A stretch of DNA of 64,000 bases, taken from assembly GCF_039544105.1 (NCBI RefSeq), contig NZ_BAABLA010000118.1, one strand, 5' to 3'. Under the pieces are notes generated by a model that did not search any database, was not told where the DNA came from, and saw only the letters and a list, made by a program, of their open reading frames with translations. The stretch is from Haloechinothrix_A salitolerans (GTDB lineage: Bacteria > Actinomycetota > Actinomycetes > Mycobacteriales > Pseudonocardiaceae). The stretch's first letter is position 1. Each line of letters opens with the position of its first letter. The position numbers and the translations under genes are program-made. Below, piece after piece: positions 8,647 to 16,911 of the stretch.

Positions 8647-8744
8647 GAGGGCAGCGGCTCGGTGTCGGTGCCGAGGTCACGCCTGTCGGCCGCGGAGAGG
8701 GTCAGGGCTGGTTGAAGGGCCATGCTAGGCTGATCGTCCGTAAC

Positions 8745-8758
8745 GAGAACATGTTCTC
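8745..8758. promoter_or_regulatory. Perfect palindrome GAGAACATGTTCTC, KstR-like
   Basis: A perfect 14-bp palindrome with the AACnnGTT core, placed 23 bp upstream of the glycosyltransferase start. Ten to twelve inner bases are identical to the box before CYP51 (46322). The outer bases are G and C rather than T and A, so KstR is only one candidate binder. Confidence 0.5.
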
Positions 8759-8781
8759 ATTTTTGTCCTGTGAGGTGATCC

Positions 8782-10056
8782 GTGCGGGTAGCGCTGCTGT
8801 CCTATCGCAGTGAGCCGCATTGCGGTGGGCAGGGTGTCTACGTACGGCACCTCAGCCGCGGGCTCGCGGAGCTCGGCCACGAGGTCGAGGTGTTCTCCGG
8901 CCAACCGTATCCGGTGCTCGACTCACGGGTCCGGCTCACCAAGGTGCCGAGCCTCGACCTGTACCGGCAGCCGGATCCATTCCGCACGCCCCGGCACAGC
9001 GAGATCCGCGACGCCACCGACCTGCTGGAACTCGCCACGATGTGGACCGCCGGATTCCCCGAGCCGCGGACGTTCAGCCGCCGCGTCGCGAAACTGCTGC
9101 ACGCGCGAGCGGACGAGTTCGACCTCGTGCACGACAACCAGTCGCTCGGCAACGCCCTGCTGTCGCTGCAGCGCGCGGGCATCCCACTGGTCGCGACCGT
9201 GCATCACCCGATCACGCGCGACCGCACCACCGACCTCGCCGCCGCGACCGGCTGGCGCCAGCTGACACTACGCCGCTGGTATGGCTTCGTCCGCATGCAG
9301 GCCCGTGTCGCCAGGCAATTGCCTGAGCTGCTCACCGTGTCCGGCTGCTCGGCCGACGACATCAGTGACGACTTCGCGGTGCCGCGCGACAAGATCCGGG
9401 TGGTGCCGCTCGGTGTAGACACCGCCGTGTTCCGTCCGCCCGAGCGGCCTCGCGTTCCCGGCCGCATCGTCGCCGTGGCCAGCGCCGATGTCCCGTTGAA
9501 GGGCGTGCGCCACCTCCTGGAAGCCGTCGCCAAGCTCCGCACCGAGCGCGACGTCGAATTGACCCTGGTCACCCGGCTGATCTCCGGCGGACCTACCGAG
9601 CGGCTGATTTCGGAGCTGGCCATCGGCGACATCGTGCATACCGTTAGCGGCGTCTCCGACGCCGAGTTGGCCGGGCTGCTCGCCTCTGCCGAGGTCGCGT
9701 GTGTGCCGTCGCTGTATGAGGGGTTCTCGCTACCCACCGTGGAGGCGATGGCCTGCGGCACGCCGCTGGTGGTGAGCAGGGCGGGTGCGCTGCCCGAGGT
9801 GGTCGGTGCCGACGGCGAGTGCGCTGACCTGGTGCCCGCGGGCGACACCGAGTCGCTTGCCCGTACCGTCGCCGCACAGCTTGACGACCCCGAGCGGCGT
9901 GCGCGGATGGGCGCGGCGGGTAGGCAGCGGGTGCTGCGCTACTACAGCTGGACGTCGGTCGCCGCGGCAACGGCCGAGTGCTACGCGGAGGCGATCGAGC
10001 GCATGAAGACTGCTTGCAGGTCCGAATCATGGGCGACGAAAGGAACGAGATGTTGA
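8782..10056 (+). CDS. Family 4 glycosyltransferase
   Basis: 424 residues with the two-domain GT-B layout. The N-terminal half opens with RVALLSYRSEPHCGGQGVYV, the acceptor-side glycine loop. The C-terminal half has VPLGVD, SADVPLKG and the donor-site block PSLYEGFSLPTVEAMACGTPLV with the E-x7-E pair of GT4 retaining enzymes. The GTG start has GAGGTGA just upstream. Its last codons overlap the methyltransferase start, so the two are translationally coupled. A sugar nucleotide donor is expected; the acceptor may be the lipid handled by its neighbours. Control by the palindrome at 8745 is inferred. Confidence 0.9.
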   Translation: MRVALLSYRSEPHCGGQGVYVRHLSRGLAELGHEVEVFSGQPYPVLDSRVRLTKVPSLDLYRQPDPFRTPRHSEIRDATDLLELATMWTAGFPEPRTFSRRVAKLLHARADEFDLVHDNQSLGNALLSLQRAGIPLVATVHHPITRDRTTDLAAATGWRQLTLRRWYGFVRMQARVARQLPELLTVSGCSADDISDDFAVPRDKIRVVPLGVDTAVFRPPERPRVPGRIVAVASADVPLKGVRHLLEAVAKLRTERDVELTLVTRLISGGPTERLISELAIGDIVHTVSGVSDAELAGLLASAEVACVPSLYEGFSLPTVEAMACGTPLVVSRAGALPEVVGADGECADLVPAGDTESLARTVAAQLDDPERRARMGAAGRQRVLRYYSWTSVAAATAECYAEAIERMKTACRSESWATKGTRC

Positions 10057-10775
10057 CCGTGGATTTCGACCGGCTCTGCATTGGGCCGGGACGTTCGGTG
10101 CTCGACGTCGGTTGTGGCGCTGGGCGGCACGCGTTCGAGGCCTACCGCAGAGGCGCCGACGTCGTGGCGTTCGACCATGATGCCACCGAGCTGGAGGGCG
10201 TCGCCGCCATGTTCGCTGGGATGGCCGAGGAAGGGGACGCTTCCGCCGAGGCGACCACGACAACGAAGGTCGGCGACGCGCTCGACCTGCCGTTCCCGGA
10301 TGATTCGTTCGACGTCGTCATCGCCTCCGAGGTGCTGGAACACATCGTCGAGGACGAGAAGGCCATGTGGGAGCTGGCGCGGGTGGTCAAACCGGGCGGT
10401 TCAGTCGCTGTCACCGTGCCCAGGTGGCTGCCCGAGCGGATCTGTTGGGCGCTGTCGGATGCCTATCACGAGGTCGAGGGCGGGCACGTGCGGATTTACC
10501 GCGCCAGCGAGCTCACCGACCGGTTGCGGGCCGCAGGGCTGCGTCCGCTGGGAACGGACTATGCGCACGCGCTGCACGCGCCGTACTGGTGGCTCAAGTG
10601 CGCCGTCGGGGTTGATCGGGAGGACCATCCGCTGACGAAGGCATATCACCGAATGTTGGTGTGGGACATGCTGCGTGCGCCGTGGTTGACCCACACCGCC
10701 GAGCGGCTGCTCGACCCGCTGATCGGCAAGAGCGTCGTGGTGTATCTGGACAAGCCGGAGGGCGCGGTTGCGTAG
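10050..10775 (+). CDS. SAM-dependent methyltransferase (class I)
   Basis: 241 residues. VLDVGCGAGRHAFEAY is motif I, DHDATEL the acidic SAM-ribose contact, and DDSFDVVIASEVLEHI the post-II/III region, followed by VVKPGGSVAVTVPR. The ATG at 10050 follows AAAGGAA and overlaps the glycosyltransferase stop. The C-terminal half (about residues 150-230) is Trp/Leu-rich and may hold the lipid acceptor. It sits between the glycosyltransferase and the cyclase-like gene with no gaps, so a common pathway is likely. Confidence 0.9.
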   Translation: MLTVDFDRLCIGPGRSVLDVGCGAGRHAFEAYRRGADVVAFDHDATELEGVAAMFAGMAEEGDASAEATTTTKVGDALDLPFPDDSFDVVIASEVLEHIVEDEKAMWELARVVKPGGSVAVTVPRWLPERICWALSDAYHEVEGGHVRIYRASELTDRLRAAGLRPLGTDYAHALHAPYWWLKCAVGVDREDHPLTKAYHRMLVWDMLRAPWLTHTAERLLDPLIGKSVVVYLDKPEGAVA

Positions 10776-11880
10776 CGTGCGGCGCCACGCCGTCCCCGCT
10801 GTGCCTGGAGTGTTGTCGGCCGACGATGTTTTGCGTAGCGCTCGTGCCATTGCGGCGGTGCAGGAGCCTTCTGGGGCGATCCCGTGGTTCGCGGGTGGGC
10901 ACGTCGATCCGTGGGACCATGTCGAGTCCGCGATGGCGTTGTCCGCAGCGGGGCTGTGGGCAGAGGCGGAGGCGGCGTATGCGTGGTCCCAGCGTACGCA
11001 GCGTGCGGATGGCTCGTGGCCGCTGCAGCTCCGGGACGGCCAGGTTGAGGACGCAGGTGCCGACACGAACTTCTGCGCCTACATCGCGGTCGGCGTGTGG
11101 CATCACTACCGCGTCACCGGCGATGAGGCGTTCGCCGCGCTGATGTGGCCGACGGTGCGCAGAGCGTTGGACTTCGTGCTGGAGTTGCAGACCGCGCGGG
11201 GTGAGATCGGCTGGGCGAAGGGCGCCAGCGGTGAGGTGTGCTGGGAAGCGCTGCTATCCGGCTGCGCGAGCATCCACCAGAGCCTGCGCTGCGGCTTAGC
11301 GTTAGCCGGCGTGGTGGGGGAGTCGCAGCCGGAGTGGGAGATCGCGCTCGGCCAGCTTGCACATGTGTTGGCAGTGCATCCCGAGGCGTTCGCGGAGAAG
11401 ACGCGGTATTCGATGGACTGGTACTACCCGGTGCTCGGCGGTGCGGTCCGGGGTGAGGCTGGTCGTGAGCGGATCGAGTATCGGTGGGACGACTTCATCG
11501 TCGACGGGCTCGGCGCGCGCTGTGTGGATGACCATCCGTGGGTGACTGGGGCGGAGACGTGCGAGCTGGTGCTCGCACTGGACGCGCTGGGGGAGTGGGA
11601 GCGTGCACTGGAGCAGTTCGCCGCGATGCAGCACCTGCGGGAGGAGGAGGACAGTTCCTACTGGACCGGGCTGGTATTCGCGGACGGCAAGCGCTGGCCG
11701 GAAGAGCGCACGACATGGACGGCCGCTGCGGTGATTCTCGCGGCGGATGCGTTATCGCGCACTACGCCAGGGAATGGGATTTTTCGGGCCGAGGGATTGC
11801 CTTCCGGACTGGCGGTGGATCGGCATGCGTGCGGGTGTTCTCCCACTGTGAGACGACTGGCGAGCCGGTCTGACCGCTGA
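10768..11880 (+). CDS. Prenyltransferase/squalene-cyclase-repeat-like protein
   Basis: 370 residues of alpha-barrel type. Repeated Gln/Trp-containing motifs (QRTQRADGSWPLQ, WVTGAETCELVLALDAL) recall the QW repeats and alpha-alpha toroid of prenyltransferases and triterpene cyclases. The DxDD-type cyclase acid motif is not evident, so it may be a non-catalytic or transferase relative. The TTG start is favoured by GGAGGG five bases upstream; a GTG three codons later is the alternative. It overlaps the methyltransferase stop. Such proteins co-occur with GT4 and methyltransferase genes in actinobacteria, but their biochemical role is not known to me. Confidence 0.7.
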   Translation: MRSVRRHAVPAVPGVLSADDVLRSARAIAAVQEPSGAIPWFAGGHVDPWDHVESAMALSAAGLWAEAEAAYAWSQRTQRADGSWPLQLRDGQVEDAGADTNFCAYIAVGVWHHYRVTGDEAFAALMWPTVRRALDFVLELQTARGEIGWAKGASGEVCWEALLSGCASIHQSLRCGLALAGVVGESQPEWEIALGQLAHVLAVHPEAFAEKTRYSMDWYYPVLGGAVRGEAGRERIEYRWDDFIVDGLGARCVDDHPWVTGAETCELVLALDALGEWERALEQFAAMQHLREEEDSSYWTGLVFADGKRWPEERTTWTAAAVILAADALSRTTPGNGIFRAEGLPSGLAVDRHACGCSPTVRRLASRSDR

Positions 11881-12198
11881 CGCGGTTCAGAATGCGCTTC
11901 AAGGGCGCCCGGCGGCCCGCGCTAACGTGCCTGCTGTGAAAAGGACGACTCCTTCAGGCAACGAGACGAACCGCAGAGACCACCAGCCGCTGTGCGCTGC
12001 CGGAGTCAAGCGCCCGTGAACAGGCTGACGTTCGCTGAGTTCAAGGAGCGCCTTGCCCATCACGTTCGGCTGCGAACTCGCGTGATCGACCTGCAGCGGC
12101 GGGCGTCCGTCTTCTCGCAGCGCAGGGAAACGGACTCGCTCGGACGTATCCGAACCCGTTACTGACGATTGACGATACCGCCCTGTCGACGGCACGTG
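11881..12198. other. Intergenic stretch between the cyclase-like gene and the IS30 element
   Basis: About 320 bp with no convincing gene. A 49-codon frame at 12016-12165 (+) starts with GTG and has amino-acid composition like a coding remnant (NRLTFAEFKERLAHH), but it has no clear binding site or recognisable family. A 104-codon frame on the other strand looks non-coding. It may be the debris of a gene broken before or during insertion of the IS element. Confidence 0.35.
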
Positions 12199-12220
12199 AA
12201 TCTTGACCCCCATGCGGCAT

Positions 12221-12247
12221 GGTGGGTTCTAGTTATCGTCGCAACAC
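12221..12247. repeat. IS30 terminal inverted repeat, transposase 3' side
   Basis: GGTGGGTTCTAG then TTATC then GTCGCAACAC. Its reverse complement matches the sequence at 16027-16053 at 21 or more of 27 positions, with both outer blocks conserved. A further TTGACCCC block outside it has a mirrored counterpart at the other end. Confidence 0.8.
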
Positions 12248-12693
12248 GGGCGGACTGGCGGAGCCTAGCAGGGCGGTGAACAGTTGTGCGGGCGATCGGT
12301 CCTGCAGGATGACTCGTGGGCGATTGTTGAGTTCCTCCTCGACGGCCAGCAGATGCTTCGACGAATGGCGTGCCAGGTCGGTGCCTTTCGGGAAATAGTC
12401 GCGTAGCAACCCGTTGGCGTTCTCGTTCGAGCCGCGTTGCCACGGTGATCGGGAATCGCAAAAGTAGATCGGTGCGCCGAGGGACTCGGTGATCGTTAGG
12501 TGGCGGGCCATCTCGGTGCCCTGGTCCCAGGTGATCGAGCGCAGCAGCTCTGGCGCCAGGTCAGCCATGCGCGCCGTCAACGCCGCATGGAGTGTGTCGC
12601 CGTCCCACTGCGGCAGGTGCAGTAGCCGGACCATCCTGGTCTGCCGTTCGACGAGTGTGCCGATCGCCGACAGGTGATGTTTGCCGACGATGA
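12233..12693 (-). CDS. IS30 transposase, 3' exon (C-terminal half)
   Basis: Reads LIVGKHHLSAIGTLVERQT from the intron junction, then the second catalytic acid in ITWDQGTEMARH and the Asn/Glu block SPWQRGSNENANGLLRDYFPKGTDL, which holds the final glutamate of the DDE triad, and ends SASPPVLRR. The first codon is split by the intron (one base in exon 1, two bases here). Joined to exon 1 it gives one continuous frame of 418 residues, the usual size of IS30 transposases. Unless the intron splices, only a truncated N-terminal protein is made. Confidence 0.88.
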
Positions 12694-12731
12694 GTCGGGT
12701 AGGACCGGCGGGTTGCCCCGCCGGTCCCCCC
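12694..12731 (-). ncRNA. Group II intron domain VI
   Basis: GGACCGGCGGG pairs with CCCGCCGGTCC around a GCAA tetraloop, directly followed by TACCCGAC at the 3' splice site. An unpaired A in the 3' part would be the branch point; its exact position is uncertain. Confidence 0.75.
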
Positions 12732-12734
12732 TGA

Positions 12735-12768
12735 GAACTGCCCGTGCGGCTTTCACCGCAGGCAGCTC
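12735..12768 (-). ncRNA. Group II intron domain V
   Basis: A 34-nt hairpin with GAGCTGCCTGCGG, GAAA, CCGCACGGGCAGTTC. Length, GAAA loop and terminal pairing match the invariant domain V catalytic core of bacterial group II introns. The maturase stop codon overlaps its first base. Confidence 0.9.
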
Positions 12769-14530
12769 AAGCAAGCCGCGAGGGCGGTTCCGGTTGTGGT
12801 GGCGGGCTGCTGCGTTGGCGGGCGCGGAGCGATCGCCTGCAGTGAGCGTGCACGAGGCGGGTGTGATCACCGTCCGGTGAGCCTGGTTTGCCGTGGTGGG
12901 TGAGATAGTCGGCGTTGATCGCCTTGCGGGTGATCTGCAGCCACCATCGTTCCCACTCGTGGGGTGACTGGGGTGGTTGTGCGACGCTCAGCAGTTCGTC
13001 CCCGCAGAGCGGGCAGTGGCCGTCCTGCTTGGCGAGCAGGCGCAGCGTGTACCCGTCCAGCGGGGGCGGGACGCGGCGTCGCCGCGTGGCCCAGTACTCG
13101 GCCAGGGTCGGGTCGTCCGGAGACGCCTCGCCTTTAACCAGGGTGTGGCGGACGATGTCGGTCCAGGCGAGTTTGGGTAGGTAGGCGCCGCTGGCGGCGT
13201 CGCCGAACACCCAGTGATCGTTCCTGAACTTGTTGTATTTGCCGAAGTAGCGCTCCACGATCCACTTCTTCGGCTTGTTGGCGTGGCGGCGGGTGGCCCA
13301 TTTATAGAGCAGCACCCACAGGTAGTTGTCCAGGGCCTTGAAGGTCTTGGACGACACCACGCCCCGGTAGTAGGCCGCCCAGCCCCGGGTGATCGGGGTG
13401 AGCGTGGCGAGTACCGCCGCCGCGTTGGATCCGCGCAGTGCGCGCATCTCGGTGCGGAGCCGTTCCCGGATTCGCTGGATCGCCGCTGTCGAGGGTTTGA
13501 TCAGCAACGTGCCGTTGTAGCGGCGGACGTTGAACCCGAGGAAGTCAAACCCGTCCCGTCCAACATGGACGATGCGGGTCTTGTCTTCGTTGAAGACCAA
13601 CCCTCGGGGCGCTAGCCATTCGGCCAGTCTGGCCTGGATCTGCTCGGCTTGCCGTTGGCTGTGGCAGAGCGCGACCAGATCGTCGGCGTATCTGATCACC
13701 ACGGGTGAGCCCGCCACGGTGTCGCCGGCCTGCCGACCGGCGGTGATGTAGCGAACCCCTGCGGCGTGTTCCAGCCCGTGCAGCGCGATGTTCAGCAGCA
13801 AGGGGCTGATCACGCCGCCCTGGGGAGTTCCCTCTCCGGTCGGCGCGAACCCTGTGCCTGCCTCGATGATCCCAGCTTTGAGCCACCCTCGGATCATGTC
13901 CCTGGCGGGGAACGATCCGAGTGCCTCGAGCAGCTGGGAATGATCGATGGTGTCGAACGCCGCGGCCAGGTCCGCGTCCAGCGCCCATACCCGCTTGGCC
14001 CGCGGGCCTTTGCAGGTGTTGTAAATCGCGCCGATCGCGTCGTGGCAGCTGCGCCCCGGCCGGAACCCGTAGGATCGGGGTTCGAACCGGGCTTCCCACT
14101 CCGGTTCCAGCGCGGCGCGCACCCTGCCCTGATGACAGCGATCCGCGATCACAGGAATTCCGAGTGGCCGCAACTTCGCACGGCTACCCGCCTTGGGTAT
14201 GTGCACTCGCTTGACCGGTCGGGATCGCCACGATCGAGCCTCGCGGTGCACTCGCACCGCCAGCTCCATCCTGGCCTCGGAGGTCAACGCGACCTCCCCG
14301 TCGACCCCGGCCGTCGCGCGACCCGTGTTGCGCTGCGTAGCTTGCCGCACGCTGATCAGCGTGTTGCTCCAGCTGCGCAGCATCAACTTCTGCAGGTTCC
14401 TGACCGTGGCCAGGTCCCCGCCCTTAACCGCCGTGAAGATCCGCTGCCGTAACCGCCGTACGTTGTCCTCGTGGCGACGCCAATCGAGAGCGTCCCAGTC
14501 GAGGGTCGCGCCCTCAGGTCCGTTCACCAT
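12767..14530 (-). CDS. ltrA: Group II intron reverse transcriptase/maturase with HNH endonuclease domain
   Basis: About 587 residues. RT blocks are all present: RPLGIPVIADR, RSYGFRPGRSCHDAI, ALDADLAAAFDTID, GTPQGGVISPLLLNI and the active site VIRYADDLVAL. The maturase domain X follows with TLTPITRGWAAYYRGV. The C terminus has CPLCGDELL and a later HAHCRRS, an HNH endonuclease domain used for target cleavage in retrohoming. The protein helps the intron RNA fold and splice and copies it into DNA. Start chosen at MVNGPEGATLDW; an ATG 16 codons earlier is possible. The coding frame extends right into domain V, leaving almost no 3' domain IV stem. Confidence 0.93.
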   Translation of the reverse strand: MVNGPEGATLDWDALDWRRHEDNVRRLRQRIFTAVKGGDLATVRNLQKLMLRSWSNTLISVRQATQRNTGRATAGVDGEVALTSEARMELAVRVHREARSWRSRPVKRVHIPKAGSRAKLRPLGIPVIADRCHQGRVRAALEPEWEARFEPRSYGFRPGRSCHDAIGAIYNTCKGPRAKRVWALDADLAAAFDTIDHSQLLEALGSFPARDMIRGWLKAGIIEAGTGFAPTGEGTPQGGVISPLLLNIALHGLEHAAGVRYITAGRQAGDTVAGSPVVIRYADDLVALCHSQRQAEQIQARLAEWLAPRGLVFNEDKTRIVHVGRDGFDFLGFNVRRYNGTLLIKPSTAAIQRIRERLRTEMRALRGSNAAAVLATLTPITRGWAAYYRGVVSSKTFKALDNYLWVLLYKWATRRHANKPKKWIVERYFGKYNKFRNDHWVFGDAASGAYLPKLAWTDIVRHTLVKGEASPDDPTLAEYWATRRRRVPPPLDGYTLRLLAKQDGHCPLCGDELLSVAQPPQSPHEWERWWLQITRKAINADYLTHHGKPGSPDGDHTRLVHAHCRRSLRARQRSSPPPQPEPPSRLA

Positions 14531-15210
14531 CAGGTGTCCAACGTGTCCTTCGGTACCGGCGGCACCAAGCCGCATCACTTCACCAGCTCACCTGCCCACG
14601 TCAGCGCCCCTTTCGGGACCCGGACACTCGGTCCGATATCCGGCCAGTTCACCACGACGACGGCTTGGAGGAACCGCCGGGCGTCGTGATTTCCTGTCGG
14701 CTTTCGCCCACCGGCGTTGGCTTCTTGGGCATCCTGTTCCCGCCAGAGACTTCCGCCTCCCTCACGGTCGGCCTACCAACACCCACACAACCAGGATGTT
14801 GGACTCTGTCGGGGTTTCCGTGTTCCGCACGCGCGAGACACGACCGGGGTGGGTGCCTTCTTTACTCCGGGGCGGCGGTGTCGTCCCGGCCACCGTGACC
14901 TCGATGAGCGGCGCCTGCCGCTTCTCAGCGGCCAGCCCTGTTCCCCGCTGCAGCGTCCCATCACGCGGGGACTGGGATTACGAAGCATACGAAGATTCAC
15001 TCGCGTTCACCCGTCCGGTCTTCCCCTTGCCCGTAGCCCCCGGATGGGACGAGAGCCCTTCAGCGTTTCCCCTGGGCTTCGCACCCCACGGTCACCCGTG
15101 ACGCACGCCAGGGCGGGGACGGTCCCTCGACACTGGACCGGGTTACACCTTCACCACATGAACCTCCAAACGATGTAACCACTCACCACGTGCGACTTTC
15201 CACGTCGCAC

Positions 15211-16006
15211 GATCGCCTTCCCAATGGCCGGCTTCGGAGCGGTCTTCGGGCTGGAACGGGCGTTGGTGGATAGTGAGCATCGGCTGCTGGAACCGCGGCC
15301 GACGCCGGTCACGGCGCTGGTGAGCCCGCCGGTGATCGCGGCCAGTGCGCAGCGGTGAACGATGCTGAGGAGCCAACGTCGACGGCCGCATCAGCGTGGA
15401 GCCTGGCTGGTAGACAGCCTGATAGACGCTCTCGTGACACAGCCACATCCCCGGCTGGTCGGGGAACTGGCGGCGCAGATGACGGCTGATCTGCTGCGGA
15501 CTCCACCGCTGCGCGAGCAACTCCGCAAGCAGTTGCCGCAGCTGGCCGTTGCTCTCGACCCGGCGCAGCGGCCGGCGCGCTCGACGGGCGGTCGCCCGCC
15601 GGTGAGCGTCGAACGGGCGATAGCCACGACCCGTCATCGAGTTGCGGCGCAACTCTCGGCTGATCGTCGATGGCACCCGTCCCAGTCGCGCGGCGATCTG
15701 CCGGACGCTAACTCCTGCATGGTGCAGGTCGGCGATCTCGATCCGCTCATCCTGTGACAGGAACCGGCCGCTGATCTGCCGCACAGCGAGTCGTTCCAAC
15801 GGCGGGACGAACCCCGCCGGCTTGCCGTGGCGGTAGGTCTTATACCCCCGCGTCCAGTTGTTCCCCGTGGTCCGAGAAACCCCAACCTCCCGCGCGGCCG
15901 CGAGAATGCTCCACCCCCTCTCCCGCAACTCCATGAACCGCTGACGCTTGGCCGACTGCGGACGCCGCCCCGGCCCCTTCCTCACACGACGAGATGACGA
16001 CAACAC
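15211..16006 (-). CDS. IS30 transposase, 5' exon (N-terminal half)
   Basis: Carries the two N-terminal helix-turn-helix regions of IS30 transposases (around ILAAAREVGVSRTTGNNW and VSVRQIAARLGRVPSTISREL) and RWSPQQISRHLRRQFPD, and ends at SEAGHWEGD, which holds the first catalytic aspartate. Immediately after this GAT codon and one extra C the group II intron begins. The unspliced frame would continue a short way into the intron and stop near 15143. Confidence 0.9.
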
Positions 16007-16026
16007 AACCCCAAATGATCTCGGAA

Positions 16027-16053
16027 GTGTTGCGACCGCCGCTAGAAACCACC
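16027..16053. repeat. IS30 terminal inverted repeat, transposase 5' side
   Basis: GTGTTGCGAC, CGCCG, CTAGAAACCACC: the mirror of the repeat at 12221-12247, with GTGTTGCGAC and CTAGAA identical in both. Together they define the ends of the element. Confidence 0.8.
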
Positions 16054-16156
16054 GACTGTGCGAGGGGCCAGTTTTGACTGGTCGTTATAGCGTTGTCGAT
16101 CCACTCGACAGCGCAGCGGCGTATTATCGGCGGCTTCGAAGCGCCACCGTTCTGAC

Positions 16157-16864
16157 TCATCCGGCTAGCGAGCCAGCCGAACCGTTGACACACAGTAGCA
16201 GGCGCAGCGATCCGACCGTTGTGATCTGGCTGAACGCGCCAGAATCGAGTGCTCTCTGATACATGTGATGCGGTGCCTGGCCGCCGTCACGTGGGTCCTC
16301 GAAGACGTCGTGGATCGCCAGTACGCCACCCTCGGCGACCCATGGTGCCCAGCCCTCGTAGTCGGCCTGTGCCACCTCCTCGGTGTGCCCGCCGTCGATG
16401 AACAGAAAGTCGATAGGAGTGCGCCAGAACGCAGCGACGTCTACCGACCGCCCGACGATCGCGACCACGGTGTCCTCCAACCCGGCGTCAGCGATGGTGC
16501 GGCGGAACACACCGAGGGTGTCGATCCGCCCCACGTGCGGGTCGACCAGCTCCGGGTCGTGGTACTCCCAGCCGGGCTGGTGCTCTTCCGAGCCCCTGTG
16601 GTGGTCCACGGTGACGACCGTGCCACCGGTCGCCGCGGCCGCCGCAGCGAGGAAGATCGTGGACTTACCGCAGTAGCTGCCGATCTCCACCGCGACGCCC
16701 GAGCCGAGGTTGTCGCGCACGGCGTCGTGTAGCGCGAGTCCCTCGTCGGTGGGCATGAAACCCGGCACGCGCAGGGCGTGCTCGAGCAGGTCGGGGTGCA
16801 TCGCCGCATCGCTATTGGTAGCGGCCGTTGGGCGCCATTTCGCGTCGTCGCTGGTCGCGGTCAC
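16157..16864 (-). CDS. SAM-dependent methyltransferase, cephalosporin-hydroxylase/TylF-like class
   Basis: 235 residues. VAVEIGSYCGKSTIFLAAAA is the SAM-binding loop. TVVTVDHHRGSEEH and DFLFIDGGHTEEVAQADYEGW, with the metal-ligand DGGH, are typical of class I methyltransferases of the MTase_24/TylF group. The GTG at 16864 is favoured because AAAGG lies six bases upstream, while the ATG six bases earlier would overlap that site. It converges on the GT4/methyltransferase/cyclase genes and was probably their neighbour before the IS30 insertion. Confidence 0.85.
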   Translation of the reverse strand: MTATSDDAKWRPTAATNSDAAMHPDLLEHALRVPGFMPTDEGLALHDAVRDNLGSGVAVEIGSYCGKSTIFLAAAAAATGGTVVTVDHHRGSEEHQPGWEYHDPELVDPHVGRIDTLGVFRRTIADAGLEDTVVAIVGRSVDVAAFWRTPIDFLFIDGGHTEEVAQADYEGWAPWVAEGGVLAIHDVFEDPRDGGQAPHHMYQRALDSGAFSQITTVGSLRLLLCVNGSAGSLAG

Positions 16865-16911
16865 GGGCATCCTTTCTGGTCCGGCGTGCTGGGAGTCACG
16901 GCTGAGCGTAC

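Larger units (their letters stand above)
12694..15210 (-). mobile_element. Group II intron (2517 bp), apparently complete
   Basis: The 5' end reads GTGCGAC, the classical group II start, and the 3' end reads CCTACCCGAC. A 34-nt domain V and a following domain VI hairpin lie at the 3' end, and an intact reverse transcriptase/maturase is encoded between. Removing the interval restores the transposase frame (GAT C + TC ATC, giving Asp-Leu-Ile). About 630 nt upstream of the maturase would hold domains I-III. All the parts needed for self-splicing and retrohoming are visible. Confidence 0.92.
12199..16076 (-). mobile_element. IS30-family insertion sequence interrupted by a group II intron
   Basis: A roughly 3.9-kb composite. 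The element is bounded by matching inverted ends and carries one IS30-type transposase gene split into two exons by a 2517-bp group II intron. Without the intron it would be about 1.36 kb, normal for IS30 relatives. It lies between the cyclase-like gene and the convergent methyltransferase, disrupting neither. Outer boundaries are estimated from the outermost matching bases (TTGaCCCC side and its mirror GGGGCCAgTTTT side) and may be off by a few bases. Target duplications could not be identified with confidence. Confidence 0.85.

Noticed and set aside
11899..12213. 104-codon minus-strand frame left of the IS element
   Set aside because: No recognisable motif or binding site, and it extends to the IS end; retained only as an unannotated interval.
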